Made by a program: the position numbers and the translations under genes | DNA from: Trema orientale | Lineage: Eukaryota; Streptophyta; Magnoliopsida; Rosales; Cannabaceae | DNA: 64,000 bases | Direction of reading: 5' to 3' | NCBI GenBank assembly: GCA_002914845.1 | Contig: JXTC01000226.1 | Span: forward strand, 116,809-180,808 | In this document: piece after piece, positions 48,246 through 58,796 of the stretch | How the letters are laid out: every line of letters starts with the position of its first letter | Position numbering within the stretch: the stretch's first letter is position 1 | The notes under the pieces: generated by a model | What the model saw: the letters and a program-made list of their open reading frames with translations, nothing else | What the model was told of the DNA's origin: nothing | Databases searched by the model: none

Positions 48246-49908
48246 TTTTAATTGCTAAAAAGAAGGTTAGAAGTTTAGAAGCCGCGTAACTTCTAATCCG
48301 AGAGCCTAACACCGAGTGGTGACTCAAACCCTTTGCCCCTTTGATTAGAAGTCCAAAACCTTAACAGCCCATCTGCTACTTTAATCTCCATAGAGTTAAC
48401 CTCTTAGAGGAAGAACATTCGCAACAATTCTCCCAAAAAAAGAAGAAGAATTCTTTAGCTTTTCATGAACCTTGGCCTTCCATAAATTCTTCCAAGAAAT
48501 AAAGCATTGGCTGTTAACCTGTTGCATTAGTCCAAGTGATAAGCTTTATGTAGCATGAGTCTTTTTTTTTTTTTTTTTCCGAAACTATGTAGCATGAGTT
48601 TTTCACTTTTACTTTGGCCCCATTAAAATTTTCTTTACCAATAATGTCAAGAATCCAACTTTGTCATCATTATCTTTTAAGAAATGACCTGAAAAGAAAT
48701 ATTCCAATCCTTGAATTAACTAACGTGAGTTGTGACAAGTAAATCCTCCTTCCAGAGTACTAAGGGCACATGTAGTATTTAACTACGTAGAACTATTATA
48801 CATATATTTTCTTCATTAAAGAAATCATTTTCATTACATACATCAAAGATTTTCCCTTTGCAAGGAGGGAGAACTCAGTCTTCCTTTGTTGTTTTCTTTT
48901 ATTTTTTTCGTTTTCAATAATCCTTCCCTATGTGTGAAGGTTTGAATCATCCTAAATTTAAATTTATAGGTATTTTATCCCATTTGATCATAGATATGTG
49001 TGGATTTTATTTGTTTTCATGCAGTTTTTCATGTCCATGTTTTAGATTTGAGGCTTTCTAGTCTAGATTTAGAAGATTTATACGGCTCAAGATCGATTTA
49101 TGTAAAAGATTTGCCACAATATTACTCGGAAGAATTAATTCTTGTGGCGGAAAATAAGTTTGAAGAGCAAAGAGGCATCTCATAAAGCTCCAGTTATACC
49201 CCTCGTTAGGTTTGTGTTTCATCCCAAATGGTTAATTAGTCGAATATAATGGCTTTGCGATTATTTATTTACTATAATAGATTATTTATATTTCGATTAT
49301 TGTATCAAGTAAATTATTGTACTTAATTATTTATTTATTGAATGAAAATATCAATTTATTCAAAAGCATCTCATGTGCTCTTACGGTAAAGAATTAAACT
49401 AAATATATAGTAAAAATGACTAAAATGAAACTATTTAACAGTTTAAGGACTAATAAAGTTTAGAAATTAAAACGAGACTTTACCCAGATTTCAAGTACCA
49501 ATATCCATATCCATATCAAAATTATCTTAAACTATAGTGATACCGCTAATATTCAAAGACTCAAAAGTGTTGTCATTATTTGCTGGATTCCCACTATCAT
49601 GACCATCATATTTTGGTCATAGTGTTGTCATTTTTGTTTTCTCATTAAAGTCCTTTTCCATGCTGGATCACATAATATATTATATACGCTCACACCAAGT
49701 AGTACAAATGCTGTCATGGAGTCTAGTACTTAATTGGAGCAAGTAGTACAATGCCTTAATACGATCTAGTACTTATCTCCTAACTATAGTTATTGCCATT
49801 AACCAAAAATGTAAAATTGCCCACAGCTTTTTGTTTTCATGTAAATATACAATGTTTGTCAATATATAGATGGAGAGCATCCAAATAACTTAAATTTGAC
49901 ACTACAAT
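48246..49908. other. Intergenic region upstream of MYB-CC gene C
   Basis: It contains one unexplained open frame at about 49000-49185 (reads LRLSSLDLEDLYGSRS, then SEELILVAENKFEEQRG) with no recognised domain. A short direct repeat ATGTAGCATGAGT occurs at 48549 and 48587. The rest is AT-rich promoter-flank sequence with a TATA run near 49862. Confidence 0.4.
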
Positions 49909-51262
49909 ATGGGTTTTGAGCAACACAACAAAATAATAAGCCATAATCAAAATTGTAGTAACACTCTTGTTCCTCTTTTCTCGGAGATACTTGAAATGTA
50001 CGACTCTCTACAAATCCCATTTTTCCAATCTTATAGTGACGAAGCTGATGAGCAATCTGAGGAAATAAGTAACAATATTGGACATGATCAAGTTCTTGAA
50101 GTAAGAAAAATATTTCTCAATTAGTTTTTATTTTCTTTCTATAATTAGTACTTATCTATGTTGCAATATAATGTCGATTATTATTAGTTAATTAATAATC
50201 TTTTCTTATTATGATTATATAAGGTAGTACTTCATGATGATATAATGGAGTTTCAGTCAGAGCAATTAGAGAAGCTCTACTCTTCATCAGAACATTCTGA
50301 TTATTCCAAGGTTGCTCAAAGAAGTACGAAACAACGAATGAAATGGACTCAAGATCTTCATGAGCGGTTTGTGGATTGTGTGAATTTCCTTGGTGGTGCT
50401 GAAAGTAAGTAACAATAATCTCACATAGGGTAATTGATCAATTTTTGCCCTTTTTTCTTTTTTTCCTTCTCTTTTCATCGGATAATAATATAATGAAAAT
50501 TAGAGTGCTCTCACTCATCTCGATTTTGATTTTTTCGCAATTTCAACCAAAATTTGCAGCAATTTTGATTTTGATGCTTGACAATATTAACATGTTTAAA
50601 ATGTTTAGTTATATAATTAAGTTCAACCTTGAGTCATTTAGAGACTGATCTATGACTAGGTCGTAGAATTATCAGTCCAGTACCTATATATATATGATAT
50701 TAATATTTAGTATTCATATTTCACTAAATTGATCTATTATGCATATACGTACAGAGGCAACACCAAGGGCAATACTGAAGCTTATGAACTCAAAAATGTT
50801 GACCATCTTTCATGTCAAGAGCCATTTGCAGGTAGTATACCCGCACTTCCCTAATTTGTAACGGCTGATTAATTGTTGTTATTTTTCTATTTTTTCCTTA
50901 TTAATTAGAATTATTATTTTTTTTTTTTTGCAATGACTTATATAAACATGTAGAAATTAATACATCCCCACAAAGAAAGAAAAAACAAATAAACGAGTTA
51001 AACTCTGATTTTTGATTTCTTATAATTAATGGCGCCCTGGCCTCATTAATTCTTTCTTTGGTTGATGTACATTGTAGAAATATCGAACTTCAAAGTATGT
51101 AGCAGAACATACAAAGGGTACGTAACTTGCAAAACATAATATCCATGTATATTATCCATATAGTCCATATATATATACGTGTGTGTAATATTGTTGTTAG
51201 AAGTACTTCTGCTCATTTTCGTTCATAGTGTCAGCATCAAGAGTTTAATATTATTCCTGGCA

Positions 51263-51299
<37 letters not shown>

Positions 51300-52815
51300 T
51301 GTGTGTATGTGTGTGAATATATATTAACTATCTATTCATGATGCGTATGAAATGAATATTCAGATGAACCTTAACTGATTACACTGCAACAAATTTAGTA
51401 CAAAATATTTTCCTCGCAAAAGGATATTTTGTTTGGAAGGTGAGTACCGATCAGAAAGCTTGCTAGACATGCTGAAGCAAAGAGAATTATGTAATATACA
51501 TGTGTATTATATAATTCACTCGTTATATATGAATTGATTACTTAGTGCTTCTGTGGTATAGATTTGACATGAAGTTATCCATTTTTTTTTTTTTTTTTTT
51601 TGGGTGAATGATACAGCTTATAGCCGTAGATTTGTAATATGAATATATATGTTTCCCATTGCAGGAAAAGTTGGGACCAAAAGCACATTGTGTTGCACAC
51701 CTCAGCTGGATTTGAAAACGTAAGTAGGGCTAAGAATATATAGTTGCGACTAACACATGATATATTATTCAAGTGTGGATTATCGTGAGACCTAGTGTAT
51801 AGTCTATATGATTTATTATGTAACATCTCCTCTATTTAGTGTGATATTGTCCACTTTGGACCTAGAGCCGCACAAATTTATTATTGAGTTTCACCAAGAA
51901 GGCCTTATACCATATAGATGTGGATCTTTACTTATCAACTATTACTTTTGACCTTCATCAAATGCACAACACAACACAAATAGGGCGATAATTAGGGGCT
52001 TAATCATCTCTTCACCGGAGGTTATATATATAGTCTGACTTTTTGATTTCATCAAGTATATATATGACAACGCTCTATTTAATATATATGCATAATTAGC
52101 CCTCTAACAATTAAAATTCAAAACCATGTGTCTTTGAGTACTTAGCTAGATTTATGTTCTGTAATTGGCAGTGGAATACAAATCAAGGAGGCACTACATC
52201 ATGTCAGTAGGAGTCTTCAAGAACAATTAGAGGTAGAATATATCTGTTCTTAATTTTGATTACCTTTATTTTAGAATTCAGAAAAAACCCACGTACCATG
52301 TCCCAAAAAAGAAAAAATTAAAAAAGCCTTAAAATTGGTCATTTTACCAAAGACATAAGCACAGAATATCATCATTACCAGAAATTGAGCAATATATTGA
52401 ATATTCACTTGGGAAGAATCAATGAATTAGCATATTAATTAGTGCTTCTCCAAAAAAAAAAAAAAGAAGAAAAGAAAGCATATTAATTAGTAAGGAATAT
52501 TGATTTAAACATTGGCCATTTTAATGACAAAATTAAGCTTATAGTTTGCGTTCATTTTTTTTTTCCCTTGGAGATCAGATTCAACAAAATATGCAACGGA
52601 TGATTGAAGAACAAGGAAAGCAACTGAAAAAGATGCTTGAACAGCAACTGAAAACAAACGAGAACCTGATCTTCATGAAGTCTGTACAGATAAACTCAGA
52701 TTCTCCAATGCAAACTCCTAGTAATGAGCCATGTAATTGTAGTAGTAGTTTCAATAATGGTCTCTTTTCCATTGCAGAAAATTCTGGAAGTTCCCACTTT
52801 CAGTCAGATATATAA
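49909..52815 (+). CDS. MYB-CC (PHR1-like) transcription factor, gene C, 7 exons
   Basis: Predicted exons: 49909-50100, 50224-50404, 50755-50831, 51078-51117, 51665-51719, 52172-52232 and 52579-52815. They total 843 nt (280 aa) with consistent phases. Exons 3-5 have the same lengths as in gene A (77, 40, 55 nt), which shows common descent. Residues about 100-155 hold the MYB repeat (KQRMKWTQDLHERFVDCVN, ATPRAILKLM, HVKSHLQKYR). About 182-225 is the MYB-CC coiled coil (HHVSRSLQEQLE, then IQQNMQRMIEEQGKQLKKML). Exon 6 is 9 nt shorter than in gene A, removing three residues in the coiled coil. The N-terminus is short and unrelated to that of gene A. Key MYB residues are intact, so it could be functional. 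Intron 4 has a long TATA microsatellite. Confidence 0.87.
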
Positions 52816-53126
52816 GATCTAGGAAAGAGTACATGACTGTAGCCGAGCTGATCAGCTAAAAGGAATATTAGGAACTAATTGCTGATCAATTAGAAAGCAT
52901 AACATAAAGCACCTATATTTTGATGAAATGTTCTACCATGAAGTTTTAAAAATTGGCCTGGCCTGCATGAATAGTTTTCCTTATAATGAGCTCTTGTTTA
53001 ATATTTCGTGATAAATTATGTCGTATTGTGTAATGTTGATAGCTATGATCATCAATCAGTTGCATTAACTAATGGTATATATTGATGTCATGATTATTTA
53101 GTTTAGGTATTTGTATGCCAATATAT
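52816..53126. other. 3' flank of MYB-CC gene C
   Basis: AT-rich sequence that likely includes the 3' UTR. No other feature was seen. Confidence 0.35.
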
Positions 53127-53335
53127 ATTAGGATAATATTAAGTGTCCCACAATTTGTACCAAATTTTTAATACGAGCACGTGTGATATATGAATTGGTA
53201 TTATTCAATTGGTGAATATGATTAATTTATTTGTGGTGAATTCTAATACACCAACTAAATAATAACAATTTATATGCCACGTGTATAGGTATTAAAAATT
53301 TAATAATTATCTTAGTACACGTAGAATCATTCTTA
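53127..53335. repeat. Small inverted-repeat (MITE-like) element
   Basis: The left arm (AAATTTTTAATACGAGCACG, GTGATATATGAATTG) matches the inverted right arm (CAATTTATATGCCACGTG, ATTAAAAATTTAATAATTAT). It is about 210 bp, non-coding, with ends approximate. Confidence 0.5.
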
Positions 53336-54279
53336 GGCTTAATGTTGGAGAACAGTGGTCTAGTCATTTAGTTTTTTAGGAGGTAATTTCAACTTACAGC
53401 CCTAGCATCAACTTATACCACAATAACAAATAAAATAAGCAATTGACACTTCTATTTTATTTCATAATTATAGTAACACCATTTGAACTATTTTATTAAA
53501 GGAAAAATAACTCGTTCTTTTAAATTAAAAAGATAATATACCTTTACGGTGAAAATTTCATGGGGCTTATAGAAATATGACCAAATTTTGGGCCTAATTT
53601 CAGTAAATGTCCCTTTGTCAAAAGTTATAGTAAAATGTCCAGTATATATGCATATATACCAAGTGTAAAATTTTATATACCAAGTATAAAAAATTATATA
53701 CCCATTGCATTTCAGAACAGTAACTAAAATTGGTAGATCTGTGTATCTACCAAGTGTAAAAATATATCTACCTGGACATTTAGCTATAAAATTTTAAAAA
53801 TGGACATCTACTTAATCAAATTTAAAATTTTGGTCATCCACCTAAATTTCTCAAATTTCATTGATTAAATTTTGTGAAAATACCAAAAACTTCCACACGT
53901 ATTTTAGCAAAATACCTTAGTTTCCACCTTATGTATTAAAAACACAAATATATCCCCTTAATTTGTCAAACATGATTAAAATTATCTCTTCGGTCAGATG
54001 ATTATAAATCTATTGTGAAATGATACTAATACGTTTACGCAAAATTAATCAAATAGTCCAAATACCTCCTTAATTAGCCCTTGCAATCAATTACTCAATT
54101 TTGTTTTGAAAAAAAAAATTGAAAAAAATTGCATACCCTTTTAAGAATAAATTTGAGTATTTGACATTTAATTAATAGACACTTTGATTTTTTGAGTCAG
54201 AGTATTTTGGTCATTTTTCAGATAAAAATTGATAAAACTCAATATAAATTGTATTTATAAAAGCACGACGTGGAAATTG
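53336..54279. other. Intergenic, no gene recognised
   Basis: AT-rich. 53580-53860 has inverted short words (AAAATGTCCAGTATAT, CTGGACATTTAGCTA, TACCAAGTGTAAAA three times) like those near 19690-19800. No gene. Confidence 0.4.
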
Positions 54280-54843
54280 GTATAGGAAAAGTTCATAAAT
54301 ACTCGTTTTTAAAATTATATTTTCATAAATACCCGTTTTTTATTTTTATTTCATATATACCCATTTTTATACCTTTTTTTTTGGAGAAATATAGACCACC
54401 ACCGTTTTACACATGAAATGTATACCACGGTATATATTTCATGCATTAAATGTATATCGTGGTCTACATTTCATGAATAAAACTTACACTAAAAATTGGC
54501 AAAATGTGTACTATTCATATTTTACACATGAAATGCGTACCTCACGGATAAAATTTATATTGTAAATGTAGACCACTCATATTTTTCATATGAAATGTGG
54601 ACCACAAAAATGGGTATTTTTGAAAGAAGTTTTAAAAATTGGCAAAATGTGTACCATTTATATTTTACACATGAAATGTGTACCTCATGGATAAAATTTA
54701 TATTGTAAATGTAGACCACTCATATTTTTCATATGAAATGTGGACCACAAAAATGGGTATTTTTGAAAGAAGTTTTAAAACGGGTATTTTTGCAATAAGG
54801 TTTAAAAAACGAATATTAAGTGTAATTTTCACAATTGGTATTT
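54280..54843. repeat. Foldback element containing a 143-bp tandem duplication
   Basis: The left arm (ATTGGTATAGGAAAAGTTC, ATACCCGTTTTTTATTTTTA) pairs with the right arm (AAAACGGGTATTTTTGCAAT, CACAATTGGTATTTCC). Inside, a unit beginning AAAAATTGGCAAAATGTGTA at 54491 is repeated from 54634 with only a few changes (period 143, ending near 54776). ACACATGAAATGTGTACC words recur. Non-coding. Confidence 0.65.
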
Positions 54844-55254
54844 CCTAAACGGCATGGAGGTTTTGTGTATATTCCCTATATATATATTATTCATTAATTT
54901 TAATTATGTTAATGGCTTATCTACAAAAAAAATCAAATCAAATCAAATAAAATACTCTGAAGTATGATCTTTTTGCAAATTTAACTATATTTTTTAGCTT
55001 GAACAAAATTCTAGTTTCATATTTCAAATCTCTACAAATTTGTATCCTTTACATATAAATTGATCAAAAAATTTCTAACTAAACACGAAATCTGAATTGA
55101 TAATATTTTATTTCTGTTGAATAACATAAAAATTTATTGAACAGTTAGCACATATCACCTAATTTATACACAAAAAAATACAAATTTACAAAAATTTAAA
55201 ATATAAAATTATAATTTTACACAAATAAAAAAAATAAAAATAAAATTACATAAA

Positions 55255-55288
<34 letters not shown>

Positions 55289-55492
55289 GCAGTTATCCCT
55301 AATTTAATTGTCCCTAGTTTGGTTTATACTTGACATTTTCAAGATATTTTAAACTTCGGGTTTGGGCCATGGTTGGCTAAGAACACGTGGCTGTTTGAAA
55401 AATAAATAAATAAATAAAAGGCTCATCAAAATAGCACGCCGTAACCACTAGCCAGTCCTTACGGCCCGAGGGGAGAGAAGCAAGCGAAAGAG
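54844..55492. other. Upstream region of the UBA2-like gene
   Basis: AT-rich to about 55300. GC content then rises toward the 5' UTR (ACGGCCCGAGGGGAGAGAAG at 55461-55480). No TATA box stands out near the expected start. Confidence 0.4.
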
Positions 55493-56681
55493 ATGGAGGA
55501 TATGAAGAAGAGGAAGCTTGATGAAGGCAGCGGCGATGGCGGAATCCTAACGGAGGAACAGTTGAGGTCACTGCTTGACCCTCTTAATAAGTTCCAGCTC
55601 GTCGATCTTCTTGCCAAACTGTGTGTTCAACTTCAAACCTCTTAACTCTATTCCTTTTTTTTTAATAAATAATTTCTCAACTATTTATTTTGGTTTTGTT
55701 TTTTTATATGAGTTTGGATTTCTGGGTTTGCTTTATAATCTTCTAATTGTTAGTATCTCCTCTTTTTTAAAGCTTTTGAATTTGAGTACTAGTAGAAACC
55801 GAGTTATTGTTGGTTTTGATGTGAGTATTTTGTTTTGGATGGCGTTGCATGTTCATATATATGCTGTTGTGCCTGAAAGATTAAAAAAAAAAAAAATGAT
55901 AAAAAGGGTATTTATTTCTTTATTTTGAGGAAAAAGGGTATTTATTGAATGTGAAGAACAATGAAGAAAGACCCAAGAAGGGTAACAGCTTTGGTTATTG
56001 GGTATATGAAAATTACTGTATCTGGGCAAGTGCTTTTCAATTACCATTCATTGAAAGTTGCCAGAATTTGTCTTGAAATCAAACCCAGACATTAACAGGT
56101 GGAAAAACACTCTGCTTTAAAGCTTTGAACTTTAGCAAACATTAAGAGCGAGCCTCTGACCTATTATAGCCCTTTGCCAAAATTTCCCAGTCTGAAGAGG
56201 CAAAAACCATTTTCGAGTGTGTTACAACCGTTTTGAAAAGTCACATTTTTTCAAACTAAAGTAAGTCCTTTTGAGGCTTCTAAGGCCATAATGGAACAAT
56301 TAAAACAATCATAGAACCTAGAGACAGAACTAGTTTAACCAACAAAGTTGACTTGAACTTCCCCGAAGTGAATTGTAAACCTTTCAAGCGTATTTACCCT
56401 CGTTCTGTTTTTATGTGTTGTGTTTATATATTATTATAGTTATATATAATCCAGTAGGTAATTTTTTTTTACCTATGCATAGATATCAATTTGGCTAATA
56501 AAAAATGTTTTTTGCACATTTTTTTATATTAAAAGGTAAGAGAGAGAAATAGCATTAATAATGCACGTCTTTTCATGCACATCATTATAGCCGTTAGATC
56601 ACGATTAGATGATATGATCCAACGGCTAAAAAAAAATATCTACACATAGGTGAAAAAAAATACCTACTGGATTGGCAACCT

Positions 56682-56714
<33 letters not shown>

Positions 56715-58718
56715 GTACATAAATGTATGGTGGATTTTTGTGCTTGTTTCAGTCCTCTGGTTCATGTTGCCTGTAAGAATGTTGTGCTTGTGGTAGAAAG
56801 GACATAAAAGGTTTGCTCCCAATTGTATGCTGTGTGATTGACCCTGTGCATGTGTTTGTTTGCATGTTGAGGCATAAAGAGGTTCCCAATATCCTTCAAT
56901 TGCAGACAAAATTAAAAGTGTTGCGACTGCAGATCCTGTCCATCGAAAGCTTTTTGTCCGTGGCTTGGCCTGGAATACCACTTCAGAAACTTTGTGTGAA
57001 GTGAGTGTATAGTTGATTGTGTTTTGTGTGCCATGCTTGTCATTATGACATTCTGTATTAATGTAATCTCAAATTTAATGTGGGGAGTCAGTTTGTTGAA
57101 CACAATTCATAATTAAATTTACCGGCTTCCTTTGACAATATTCTTGACTGCTTGAAAAATTTTGGGTACTCAGTCTTTTAATATTGAGGATTATTTTGGG
57201 ATGTTTGTTCCAGGCATTTAAGGTGCATGGAGAAATTGAGGAAGGAGCTGTTATATATGACAAAGCATCTGGAAAGTCACGTGGCTATGGTTTCATCACT
57301 TATAAATATATTGAGTCAACTCAAACTGCACTCAAAGCACCTAGCAAATTGATTGATGTAAGCATTTGAAACACTTATCTGATTTGGCCAAAGCCTCCAA
57401 TTCCATGCTTCAATCTTCTGTCTATTATGTTACTGCTTGCATGAACAAAATGGGTTTATTTCTTACGAGTTGAATGTTTTAATTTCAGGGTCGACTGGCT
57501 GTTTGTAATCTCGCTTGTGAGGGCTTAACTGGAGCAAGTATTACCCCTGATCTTCCCCAGAGGAAGCTCTACATTGGGAGCTTGTCACCAGAAGTCACAA
57601 GTGAGATGCTTCTGAGCTTCTTTTCAAGACACGGCGAAATTGAAGAAGGTTCAGTTGCATATGACAAAGATACAAATGAATCACGGTATGATACTAATCA
57701 CCTTCTACATCTAGTTGAAAAGAATTTTTTTAGTACTTTTTACGGCCATCTTTAAAGAAGAATAATTGTCATATTTGGGTCATTTTTAGTGGGTTTGGCT
57801 TTGTTACATACAAGACAGTGGAGGCAGCAAAGAAGGCAATAAATGATCCGGGAAAGAACCTTGGGGTAAGTGCATTTTTAGTATTTCGTGTCTACTAACC
57901 AAATCCTCCGGTATAGTCGGTTAGTTTAAGAGTATGGTTGGAACATGCTCCGGAAGATTTTCTTATTTTATTTTATTTTTTAACCAATAAAGTGTCCGGG
58001 ATTAGTGCCTTGACTAATCCCATGGGACCTGTGCACCGTGCTCTCAGAGAGTTCTGTACAAAGGTACTCGGGAAGAAGTTTCTTTTGTAGTTATGTTGGT
58101 ATGTTTTGGGCTTCAATTGGGGAGGGATACTTACCTGTGGCACCTGAACCCAATTCAAAGACTCACTCAGGGTTTTATTCAGATTTTCGTGATTTTTTTA
58201 TTAGCTAGCTCTAAGATCGTCATGTTTCCAAATTTGCTTCTCTTCATCATGATCCTTCACTGACAATGCTAAAAGGGGGAAAAAATGAAAAAAAAAAAAA
58301 AAAAAAGAAAAGATCACGTTTCTCTTGGTATCATTTACTTGAAATTAGATGCAAGAAACTGTCTAATGTTCTTGTTTATCAATTGCAGGGAAGGACTGTT
58401 ATTGTCAAGCTTGCAGATTCCCACAAGGGCAGAACAGTGCAAACACAGTTACCAACAGGAATGGTTCCGATGACCTTGCCCCCAGCAGCCGGCTATCCGC
58501 ATGCTGGTAAAGCACATCCCAGCGGTCCTCCATTTGGCTACAGTTATCCACAAGCTCCATATCCTGATTCTTCTTACTCTAGTCCTCCTGCTGGGCCTGG
58601 ACGATACCCATCTCAACCTCAAGTTCCATATGCACCAGCCACTTCAAAGAAAGACTCGTTTCGGCATCCACCGCCTATGGGAATGGGCGGCTACCCTTAT
58701 TACTTTCCCAAACAATGA
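55493..58718 (+). CDS. UBA2C: UBP1-associated protein 2C-like RNA-binding protein, 6 exons
   Basis: Predicted exons: 55493-55620, 56880-57000, 57214-57357, 57489-57685, 57790-57865 and 58389-58718. They total 996 nt (331 aa) with consistent phases. The N-terminus [10 protein letters not shown] plus [21 protein letters not shown] is typical of UBA2-type proteins. RRM1 starts at about residue 66 (RNP2 [12 protein letters not shown]1 SRGYGFITY, 105-113). RRM2 starts at about 157 (RNP2 KLYIGSL; RNP1 RGFGFVTY, 197-204). The tail (about 245-331) is Pro/Tyr/Gly-rich and ends [10 protein letters not shown]. Arabidopsis UBA2 proteins are nuclear and act with UBP1 in mRNA stabilisation and ABA or wound responses (established knowledge). 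Exon 2 starts inside a weak acceptor (CATAAAG before AGGTTCCC), but the residues [13 protein letters not shown] fit. Intron 1 holds a MITE. Confidence 0.9.
56448..56681. mobile_element. MITE family 1, copy 3, in intron 1 of the UBA2-like gene
   Basis: Inverted ends AATCCAGTAGGTAATT and AATACCTACTGGATT, with TACCTATGCATAGATATC and GCACGTCTTTTCATGCAC as in the other copies. TATATA flanks it. The GGGCACC cap of the left end seen in copy 2 is missing. Confidence 0.75.
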
Positions 58719-58796
58719 GAACGTGAGTTCTTAACACACATATCACCTTATTACTTTCCCAAACAATGAGAATGTGAGTTCTTAACACACACATCA
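58695..58796 (+). repeat. 51-bp tandem duplication spanning the UBA2-like stop codon
   Basis: CCTTATTACTTTCCCAAACA at 58695 recurs at 58746. Both copies run through AATGAGAA(C/T)GTGAGTTCTT to ACACA. The first copy holds the last seven codons and the TGA; the second lies in the 3' UTR and is not translated. Confidence 0.88.

Noticed and set aside
55575-55928. Plus-strand frame of 117 aa overlapping exon 1 of the UBA2-like gene
   Set aside because: It uses a different frame from the conserved exon and runs into intron 1; hydrophobic composition reflects T-rich intron sequence.
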